Assembly (NCBI GenBank): GCA_963722575.1
Contig: CAVRNR010000022.1
Coordinates: forward strand, 682,001 to 746,000
Source: Fen-178 sp963722575
GTDB lineage: Bacteria; Acidobacteriota; Terriglobia; Bryobacterales; Bryobacteraceae
Direction: 5' to 3'
Length of the DNA stretch: 64,000 bases
Below are positions 57,020 to 64,000 of this stretch, one piece after another. The notes under the pieces were generated by a model. It was not told where the DNA came from. It made no database searches and was given only the letters and a program-made list of their open reading frames with translations. Within the stretch, counting starts at the first letter, position 1; each line of letters begins with the position of its first letter. The translations under genes were made by a program, and so were the position numbers.

Positions 57020-57412
57020 ATGATAGGAATGAGCATGGAGATTAGCGCACCCGACTCACGCGTGGGTTTTGGAGGCACGGCTGATCGGAGAGAGACCAAC
57101 CGGTTCCCGGTCCGGGAGGACGTGAGATACCGTGTGCTCCATGCCAGAGGGTTGCCAAGCCGTGGAGTCGGGAAGACACTGGACATTGGCAGCCGCGGAA
57201 TCCTGTTCACCACCCAGGAAAGGCTCCCGGTGGGACGCCTGGTAGAGGTCTCGGTGAACTGGCCGGTGCGGTTGGGTGGCGACTGCCCACTGCAATTTGT
57301 AGCGGTGGGCAAGGTGGTGCGTTCGGAAGCCACCAAAGCGGCGGTGCAGATTGCGCGCTACGAGTTCAAGACGCGGGGCGGTAACGGAGTGGCCGCTTCC
57401 GCCGCGAACTAG
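57020..57412 (+). CDS. PilZ-domain protein
   Basis: 130 residues. The c-di-GMP binding pattern is present: RRETNRFPVREDVRYRV (Arg-rich motif) and LDIGSRGILFTT (D-x-G-S-x-x-G form), followed by a beta-barrel with VEVSVNWPV. A small single-domain PilZ effector. It stands alone between the larB and thiG-remnant genes. The TTTAGTGCTTTTAGCC stretch upstream is AT-rich and may hold its promoter. Confidence 0.85.
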   Translation: MIGMSMEISAPDSRVGFGGTADRRETNRFPVREDVRYRVLHARGLPSRGVGKTLDIGSRGILFTTQERLPVGRLVEVSVNWPVRLGGDCPLQFVAVGKVVRSEATKAAVQIARYEFKTRGGNGVAASAAN

Positions 57413-57416
57413 CCGC

Positions 57417-57662
57417 CTACGAACCCACCACTTCCGCCAGCGGGCTGCTGGCGGAGGCGTAAAGCTTCCTGGGCATGCGGTCGGATTCGACAGCCAGTTT
57501 CATGGTGCGCGTCAGCATGGCGGTCCGCACGGCGACGGTTATCTTCTCCGCGCCCGCGGCCTCGTGGCACCGCTGCATCTCCTGGAAACTGCGGTACTTC
57601 CCTGTTCCCAGGATCATGCGCGAACGGAATTCGCGACCGGCAATGGTGAGGGTTTCGGACAT
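57417..57662 (-). pseudogene. thiG remnant with large internal deletion
   Basis: From the ATG at 57662 the frame codes 81 residues. The first part, LTIAGREFRSRMILGTGKYR, is the classic start of thiazole synthase. After about 45 residues it jumps to MKLAVESDRMPRKLYASASSP, which matches the ThiG C-terminus. The middle of the TIM barrel, including the Schiff-base Lys, is absent. The normal length is about 255 residues. No other thi genes are near. It cannot be an active thiazole synthase. Confidence 0.7.
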
Positions 57663-57730
57663 ACTCTCATGACGCCGCGGGTGGGTGCCAGGGTCGGCAG
57701 CCGGGCGCCGCACGGAAGCTCGCCCCGCCC

Positions 57731-59080
<1,350 letters not shown>

Positions 59081-59159
59081 CTTATCTTGATTATAGCAAG
59101 GCGTCTGGGTTAATTGGCGCAATGCGCGGCGGTTTCGGGGGGAATTGCCCCCAACCGGA

Positions 59160-59176
59160 CTGGGGAGACCCTTGCA
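59160..59176 (+). promoter_or_regulatory. Candidate sigma-54 (-24/-12) promoter
   Basis: CTGGGGAGACCCTTGCA fits the consensus YTGGCACGRNNNTTGCW at 14 of 17 positions (counting N), with the invariant GG (59162-59163) and GC (59174-59175) exactly 12 bp apart. It lies 65 bp before the cytochrome start at 59241 and beside a divergent sigma-54 activator gene. A near-palindrome GGGGGGAATTGCCCCC just upstream (59137-59152) could be an activator site. Confidence 0.5.
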
Positions 59177-59240
59177 AACCCGCTGGAACGCAGGGAATAG
59201 GCGTGGCGATGCAATTGCTTCTTTTGGTTCTGGAGGTGCC

Positions 59241-59459
59241 ATGTCCCATCTGAAAGTCATCTTGCCCGCTGCCATTTTGCTGGGCGGATTCCTGGTTTGC
59301 TCCACGGCTTCGTTCGGCAAAGTGGAGTATATGAAGGCCACCAAGAAGCCTTGTGCGTACTGCCATGTCGATTCCAAGGCCAAGCCCAAGGAACTGACCG
59401 AGGCCGGCAAGTACTACCAGGAGCACAAGACCCTGGACGGCTACCAGGAGAAGAAGTAG
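59241..59459 (+). CDS. Small monoheme c-type cytochrome
   Basis: 72 residues from the ATG at 59241, preceded by TGGAGGTG. A signal peptide (about 1-25) is followed by one heme site, KKPCAYCHVDSKAKPKELT, and a charged helical tail. It is a short periplasmic electron carrier. It heads a row of cytochrome genes and is the first gene after the candidate sigma-54 promoter. Confidence 0.85.
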   Translation: MSHLKVILPAAILLGGFLVCSTASFGKVEYMKATKKPCAYCHVDSKAKPKELTEAGKYYQEHKTLDGYQEKK

Positions 59460-59466
59460 CGGCAGC

Positions 59467-59928
59467 ATGGAAGGCGGAGGCGTGGAGTCGGTCGTGATGC
59501 AGGCGGTTCAGCTTTCGATTGCCAACGGCGTGTATGCCGCCACTGTGCGGGAAGCGCTGTCGCGCAGTTGCGCGTGGCACGTCGAAACAGTCGATCGCCC
59601 GGACCCTTCGCGGAAATGTGTGCTGGTTCTGGACGAATCGGCATTCGCCCGGCTACCCCTCCCCCTGTCCAACCCGGAGCGGGTGGTTCTGATCACCCGG
59701 AAGGATCCCCAACTGCTGGCCCAGGCATGGGAGGCCGGGATCGTTTCCGTGGTCTCCGAGGAAGATCCCATTAGTACCGTTTTGCTGGCGATCATGGCGG
59801 CGGCACTGCGGGTGGCGAAATCCCACGCCGCTGTTTCGGCTGGAATATCCCCCAATTGCGGTTCCAATTCTGAGGCAATAGCCCCACTTCACCGGATTTC
59901 CGGATCAAAACGTTGCAAAACTCAATAG
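59467..59928 (+). CDS. Receiver-like protein without output domain
   Basis: 153 residues, 7 bp after the cytochrome gene. The order of strands and helices (VLVLDESAFARLP, VVLITRKDPQLLAQAWEAGIVSVVSEEDP, TVLLAIMAAALRVA) recalls a response-regulator receiver. The acidic pair is missing, and no clear phosphoacceptor or Lys stands out. It could be a pseudo-receiver that binds a partner. I do not recognise a named family. Position suggests a link to the cytochrome module. Confidence 0.5.
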   Translation: MEGGGVESVVMQAVQLSIANGVYAATVREALSRSCAWHVETVDRPDPSRKCVLVLDESAFARLPLPLSNPERVVLITRKDPQLLAQAWEAGIVSVVSEEDPISTVLLAIMAAALRVAKSHAAVSAGISPNCGSNSEAIAPLHRISGSKRCKTQ

Positions 59929-60033
59929 GTCAGGCCTTGGCAAGCGGAACCACGTGGCCCACTAAAACGCGTGCCCACGCGGAAACGCTTGAGCTTCGCG
60001 GTTCGATATGTAAACTTTATAAGGAGGTAATTT

Positions 60034-60318
60034 ATGCATCTTGATTTACGTCCTTTCCTGGTACTCTGGGCGATCGTGATTGCGGCCCTGGTGGTGGCGG
60101 CCTTCTGGCGCCGGTCGGTGGCCGTGCAAGAAGACCCCGCATTGCACCTGGGAGCGGCGCACGAGGGCACTGCCGCCGAGCAGATCGCCCTCGCCAAGAA
60201 ACTCGAGCAAATCGACAAGTGGATGAAGATTCTGACGGTGGCCGTCATCGTCTTCGGCCTTCTGCTAGGGGTCGCCGCCTTGTACAAGGGTTGGGTCCTG
60301 GGTCCCTCGGGATTGTAG
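60034..60318 (+). CDS. Small membrane protein with two spans, cytochrome-module subunit
   Basis: 94 residues. AAGGAGGT, a near-perfect Shine-Dalgarno, lies before the ATG. Membrane spans at about 7-25 and 65-85 enclose a helical soluble part rich in Ala and Gln. The cytochrome gene starts 4 bp after its stop. I recognise no family. It may be a structural subunit of a membrane-bound cytochrome complex. Confidence 0.7.
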   Translation: MHLDLRPFLVLWAIVIAALVVAAFWRRSVAVQEDPALHLGAAHEGTAAEQIALAKKLEQIDKWMKILTVAVIVFGLLLGVAALYKGWVLGPSGL

Positions 60319-60322
60319 TGCG

Positions 60323-62008
60323 ATGCTGAACCGGGCCCTTTCCTCGACTGGCCGGCGCCCCGGTTCCGCATGGATCGGCCTTCTGCTTGGCGCGGCCCTC
60401 GCCCATCCGCTCGCAGCCGCGAGCGCGACCAGTGGACCGTGCTCGGCCTGCCACGACCAAGGGCAGAAACTGGCGAAGAGCGCGCACGCTGGGCTGCCGT
60501 GCGATACGTGTCACGAATCCCACGAGAAGTATCCGCACCCCGCGGGCATTCCCAAGCCCGTGTGCGCCACTTGCCACCAGGACGAGGCGAGCGACTACGC
60601 GCTCGGCGTGCACGGCCAGGCGCGCAAGAACGGGAATGAGGGTGCTCCCGACTGCGGCGTGTGCCACGGAAGCGCGCACGAACTGCTGTCGCCCAGCTCG
60701 CAGGCGTTCCGCGCCGCTGTCCCGGACACCTGCGGCATGTGCCACAGCGAAATCGCCGAGCAGTATCGGGCCAGCGTGCACGGGCAGGCGCTGGCGCGCG
60801 GCGTCACGCAGGCGCCGCTGTGCACCGACTGCCACGGCGCGCACAAGATACTTAAACACACCAACGAAGCTTCCCCGGTGAACGGGGCGCACATCCGCGA
60901 CACCTGTGGAAGCTGCCACGGCAACGTCCGTTTGACGCGCAAGTTCGGCCTTCCTTCGGACCGGCTGGTGAGCTTCGATTCGTCCTACCACGGGCTGGCC
61001 GCCAAGGCCGGATCGCAGACCGTCGCCAACTGCGCGAGCTGTCATGGCGTGCACGACATTCTGCCGTCGTCCGACCCCAAGTCCACCATTAACCCCCGGA
61101 ATCTTGCTAAGACCTGCGGCCAGTGCCACCCCGGCGCCGGTACCCGGTTCGCCATCGGCCAGGTGCACCTTACGGAGGGCAAAGGCGAGCCCGCCGCCCT
61201 GCGCTGGGTGCGCGAGTTTTATTGGCTGGTGATCCCGGTGACCATCGGGCTGATGCTGCTCCACAACGGCGGCGATTGGGTGCGCAAGCTCATCGATCGG
61301 CGTTTCAGCCTGCGCCGCGATCGCCTCGGGGACAGGGACCTTTCCGAACGCGGCGAACTCCGCATGCTGCCGTTCGAGCGGGTGCAGCATGCCGTCCTGG
61401 CCCTCCCGTTCCTCACATTGGTGTGGACCGGCTTCGCGCTCAAGTATCCGGACCAATGGTGGGCGCGGCCGCTGCTCTCGATGGAGGGGACCTACCCCGT
61501 GCGCAGCCTCATCCACCGCATCGCCGCCGGTGTTTTCATGGCGGTCACGCTGACCCACCTGGTCTCCCTGATGGTCAGCCGCAAGCTGCGCGAGCACTGG
61601 AAGGAGATGCTGCCGACGACCAACGACCCGCGCGAGGCGCTCTCCAATTTCGCGTACAACCTGGGCCTGGGTTCGGAGCCTCCGGGGCGCTCCTCGCACA
61701 GCTACGTGGAGAAGGCCGAGTATTGGGCGGTGGTGTGGGGCGCGGCGATCATGATCTCGACCGGGCTGCTGCTCTGGGCCAACAACCTGGTCTTGAGACT
61801 TCTGCCGAAGAGCTGGCTGGACGTCGCCACGTCGATTCATTTTTACGAGGCCGTGCTGGCCACGCTGGCGATTGTGGTCTGGCACTTCTACACCGCCATT
61901 TTCGATCCCGATGTCTACCCGTTGGACACCGCCTTCCTGACCGGCATTACCGTAAGAAAGCGGGAGCGCTCCAGGGAGCGCGAAGCGGCATCCGCGGGAG
62001 ACGACTAG
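60323..62008 (+). CDS. Nine-heme cytochrome c fused to a cytochrome b-like membrane domain
   Basis: 561 residues. After a signal segment, nine CxxCH heme sites are seen: CSACH, CDTCH, CATCH, CGVCH, CGMCH, CTDCH, CGSCH, CASCH and CGQCH (about residues 40-270). Five membrane spans follow (about 300-535) with conserved His in FERVQHAVLAL, SLIHRIAAGVFMAVTLTHL and WHFYTAIFDP, suggesting b-type heme sites as in cytochrome b561/formate dehydrogenase gamma-like proteins. It should move electrons between the quinone pool and periplasmic carriers. The NapC-type gene starts 4 bp later. Confidence 0.9.
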   Translation: MLNRALSSTGRRPGSAWIGLLLGAALAHPLAAASATSGPCSACHDQGQKLAKSAHAGLPCDTCHESHEKYPHPAGIPKPVCATCHQDEASDYALGVHGQARKNGNEGAPDCGVCHGSAHELLSPSSQAFRAAVPDTCGMCHSEIAEQYRASVHGQALARGVTQAPLCTDCHGAHKILKHTNEASPVNGAHIRDTCGSCHGNVRLTRKFGLPSDRLVSFDSSYHGLAAKAGSQTVANCASCHGVHDILPSSDPKSTINPRNLAKTCGQCHPGAGTRFAIGQVHLTEGKGEPAALRWVREFYWLVIPVTIGLMLLHNGGDWVRKLIDRRFSLRRDRLGDRDLSERGELRMLPFERVQHAVLALPFLTLVWTGFALKYPDQWWARPLLSMEGTYPVRSLIHRIAAGVFMAVTLTHLVSLMVSRKLREHWKEMLPTTNDPREALSNFAYNLGLGSEPPGRSSHSYVEKAEYWAVVWGAAIMISTGLLLWANNLVLRLLPKSWLDVATSIHFYEAVLATLAIVVWHFYTAIFDPDVYPLDTAFLTGITVRKRERSREREAASAGDD

Positions 62009-62012
62009 AGCC

Positions 62013-63473
62013 ATGACGCCCAACCAATCCGATCCCAGGGGAAGGAGCTGGCTGTCCCCGATCGTTCATCTGTCCAGCAACTGGGTGAGCCTGACCGGCG
62101 TGGTGATCGTCACCACCGCCACCGTCTTCTGGCTGTTTTTGCTGCCGGTCACGCTGCGGGGAACAACTCAGAGCCCCTACATCGGAATCCTCGCGTTCCT
62201 GGTGTTGCCGGCGCCGTTCTTCGCCGGCCTGATCCTGATTCCGCTGGGAATCTGGCTCAAGCGCAAGCGCGAGGGGCGACGCGGCATCTATCCGCCCGAG
62301 TTTCCGCCGCTCACGTGGCGTAGCGCCGACCTGCGCCGCCTGGTGTATTTCGTTTTCTTCACCACCATGGTCAACCTGGCGATAGCCAGCCAGGTCAGTT
62401 ACAGCGCGGTGAATTACATGGATTCGGTGACGTTTTGCGGCGAGACCTGCCACACCGTGATGCAACCCGAGTACACGGCGTATCAGAACTCCCCGCATTC
62501 CCGCGTGGAGTGCGTGCAGTGCCACATCGGGCCAGGCGCTTCGTGGTTCGTGAGGAGCAAGCTGTCGGGCGTGGGACAGGTGTTCGCGGTGACCTTCCAC
62601 ACCTATTCGACTCCTATCCCCACGCCGGTTCGCAGCCTGCGTCCCGCGCGGGAGACCTGCGAAGCCTGCCACTGGCCGCAGAAGTACGGTGAGGACCGTT
62701 TGCTGGTCATCGACAATTTTGCCGACGACGAGACCAACACCCGCACCCAGACCGTGCTGCTGATGAAGGTCGGCGGCGGCAACCACGGCATCGGGATACA
62801 CGGGACGCACCTGGGCCCGGGCGTGCTGATCCGCTATGCGCACGCCGATGAGGCGCGCCAGAACATTCCCTGGGTCGAGTATAACGGCCCTGGCGGCAAG
62901 ACCGTCTACGCCACACCGGCCGCCAAGCCGGAGGGCGGCGGCCTGCCCATCCGCGAAATGGACTGCGTGGACTGCCACAATCGCCCGACTCACACCTTTG
63001 AATTGCCGGAGCGGGCCGTGGACAGCGCCATGAACGCGGGCCAGATTTCGCCGTCGCTGCCGTTTGCCAAGAAGCGGGCCGTGGAGATCCTCAAGGCCAG
63101 CTACGGCACTCGCGACCAAGCCGCGCAGAAGATTCCCGCGGCGTTCGAGAGCTACTATCGGGACCACTATCCGGCCATCTGGGCGCAGCGCAGGGCCGAG
63201 GTGACCTCCGCGGCCGGGCAGGTGCTGGCGGTCTACGACCGCAACGTTTTCCCCAAGATGAAGGTCTCCTGGGGCACCTACCCGAACAACCTCGGCCACA
63301 CCGACTTCCCCGGCTGCTTTCGCTGCCATGACGGCAACCACGCCGCCAAGGACGGCCGCTCCGTCACGCAGGATTGCAACGCCTGCCACAACCTGCTGGC
63401 CATGGACGAGGCCAATCCGAAGGTGCTGACGGACCTGGGAATCGTCGAGAGCAAGCCGCCGGAACAGAAATAG
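62013..63473 (+). CDS. NapC/NirT-type multiheme cytochrome c
   Basis: 486 residues. Membrane spans lie near residues 25-45, 55-75 and 108-128. The first heme site is CGETCH (CX3CH) within SVTFCGETCHTVMQPEYTAY, then CVQCH, CEACH, CVDCH, CFRCH and CNACH, giving six sites. The SPHSRVECVQCHIGPGASWF stretch is a NapC/NirT signature. Such proteins oxidise quinol and hand electrons to periplasmic or outer-membrane acceptors. It is the last gene of the cytochrome operon and no terminal reductase is visible. Confidence 0.9.
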   Translation: MTPNQSDPRGRSWLSPIVHLSSNWVSLTGVVIVTTATVFWLFLLPVTLRGTTQSPYIGILAFLVLPAPFFAGLILIPLGIWLKRKREGRRGIYPPEFPPLTWRSADLRRLVYFVFFTTMVNLAIASQVSYSAVNYMDSVTFCGETCHTVMQPEYTAYQNSPHSRVECVQCHIGPGASWFVRSKLSGVGQVFAVTFHTYSTPIPTPVRSLRPARETCEACHWPQKYGEDRLLVIDNFADDETNTRTQTVLLMKVGGGNHGIGIHGTHLGPGVLIRYAHADEARQNIPWVEYNGPGGKTVYATPAAKPEGGGLPIREMDCVDCHNRPTHTFELPERAVDSAMNAGQISPSLPFAKKRAVEILKASYGTRDQAAQKIPAAFESYYRDHYPAIWAQRRAEVTSAAGQVLAVYDRNVFPKMKVSWGTYPNNLGHTDFPGCFRCHDGNHAAKDGRSVTQDCNACHNLLAMDEANPKVLTDLGIVESKPPEQK

Positions 63474-63807
63474 GAAGCTGTGAAGTAATCGGGTTTTTCG
63501 CGGGCCGGGCCTGGGCTGTCCGGGAAAGCCGCGGCTTTGGCGGTCTTCGAGGCGAAGTGGCGAGGTCCTCCTCGCCGGCCGGTGTACCAGGTTCTTTGGG
63601 CGCCTTGCCCTGCCGGCGCCGGTTGGATTCTGAACGGCCACAAGCGACATTCAAGACTACTGTGATCTTGTCGGGCAGATTGCGAGCGGAACAGAGATCG
63701 TGTCACCGGCAGTCCTGGCGAGAGATGGATTTGCGGCGGCCATTCGGGCGAACGATTCGGCCGAAGGGGCCTTCTTGCTGGCACGAGTTGGCTTCCTATA
63801 ACTCCCG
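63474..63807. other. 334-bp intergenic region between convergent genes
   Basis: Separates the end of the NapC-type gene from the end of an aldo/keto reductase gene on the other strand. It contains short GC-rich self-complementary stretches but no clear terminator, repeat or gene that I can defend. Confidence 0.4.
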
Positions 63808-64000
63808 CTATTTCCCATACACCGCGCGTCCCACGCGGCGCATCCAGTCCAACTCCTCGCCGGTCATCGGGCCGTGGCGGAGGGCTTCGAGCGCGTCGGA
63901 GACGTGCTGCGCGGTCGCGGGGCCAGTGAGACAGACATCGACGTCCGGCTGCGTCAGGACGAAGCGGTAGCAATCGCCCCCGGTCGGCGTCGGCTCGCCC
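63808..64000 (-). CDS. Aldo/keto reductase, partial (N-terminus beyond the right edge)
   Basis: Reading the minus strand to the TAG at 63808 gives the C-terminal 63 residues: RFVLTQPDVDVCLTGPATAQ, ALEALRHGPMTGEELDWMRR and VYGK at the end. This matches the helical end of aldo/keto reductases of the YhdN/MocA-like type, including the phosphate-binding TGPATAQ loop of NADPH sites. The catalytic tetrad lies outside the window. Confidence 0.75.
   Translation of the reverse strand, partial: GEPTPTGGDCYRFVLTQPDVDVCLTGPATAQHVSDALEALRHGPMTGEELDWMRRVGRAVYGK

Noticed and set aside
60245..62023. A 592-codon minus-strand frame opposite the nine-heme cytochrome.
   Set aside because: The plus strand has nine heme motifs and membrane spans. 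The opposite frame has no recognisable domain.
62013..63473. The CX3CH first heme site as a novelty.
   Set aside because: Longer first heme spacing in an FCGxTCHTVM context is common in NapC/NirT-type proteins.

Overview
The window is GC-rich bacterial chromosome with no rRNA, tRNA or CRISPR array that I can see. The gene set suggests a soil-type Acidobacteriota of the Bryobacter/Solibacter kind. The basis is a very large PAS/hybrid kinase load, a Reg_prop propeller kinase, UxaA, GH27, CocE and nucleoside hydrolase enzymes for scavenging, a multiheme cytochrome module, and many short GC-rich palindromes between genes. The taxon is an inference from gene content, not from a marker gene.

Layout. 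1-2.5 kb: a sugar-permease-like membrane protein (cut by the left edge) and an ArnT-like glycosyltransferase. 2.6-22.7 kb: a signalling island with two NarL-type regulators, a six-PAS kinase, a four-PAS kinase with an Rcp1-like regulator, a receiver/CpaE-like ATPase fusion, two large tandem hybrid kinases whose 3' ends are nearly identical, a receiver-PAS-kinase and an orphan HPt protein. 22.7-29.1 kb: LysE exporter, HIT-like protein, altronate dehydratase family protein, DsbA-like thioredoxin-fold protein, aldose epimerase and a Ser/Thr kinase. 29.2-37.2 kb: an accessory zone. It holds a dead extradiol dioxygenase, a HEPN/MNT toxin-antitoxin pair bracketed by a 32-bp direct repeat, core genes (DinG/XPD-like helicase, queD, ferredoxin, galU), then a two-gene cassette (unknown protein plus KGGVGR-variant ATPase) bracketed by two copies of the last 16 codons of galU. 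37.3-44.9 kb: Rel, a DUF971 protein, a crotonase/CoA-transferase/MFS operon and alpha-galactosidase. 45-57 kb: MBL hydrolase, a second HEPN/MNT pair with a broken MNT, OmpA-like protein, nucleoside hydrolase, two Gfo/Idh/MocA oxidoreductases, MgtC-like protein, a frameshifted CocE hydrolase, an APC permease, a cupin and LarB. 57-63.5 kb: PilZ protein, a thiG remnant, and a sigma-54 activator divergent from a cytochrome c module (monoheme, nine-heme with membrane b-type domain, and NapC/NirT type). The right edge cuts an aldo/keto reductase.

How the parts may work together. The two hybrid kinases lack an HPt domain and a free HPt protein follows them, so a multistep phosphorelay is likely, but no DNA-binding output lies next to it. 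The sigma-54 activator carries a Cys-rich PAS domain, and a good -24/-12 match lies just upstream of the first cytochrome gene, so redox control of that module is a reasonable hypothesis.

The most unusual structure is the insertion pattern in the accessory zone. Two toxin- or conflict-type cassettes without any recombinase gene are each flanked by direct repeats made from the end of the preceding host gene. At galU the two copies differ only at synonymous sites, including a TGA/TAG stop swap. A second recurring structure is a set of palindromes that begin with GTAG and end with CTAC, whose terminal TAG serves as the stop codon of adjacent genes.
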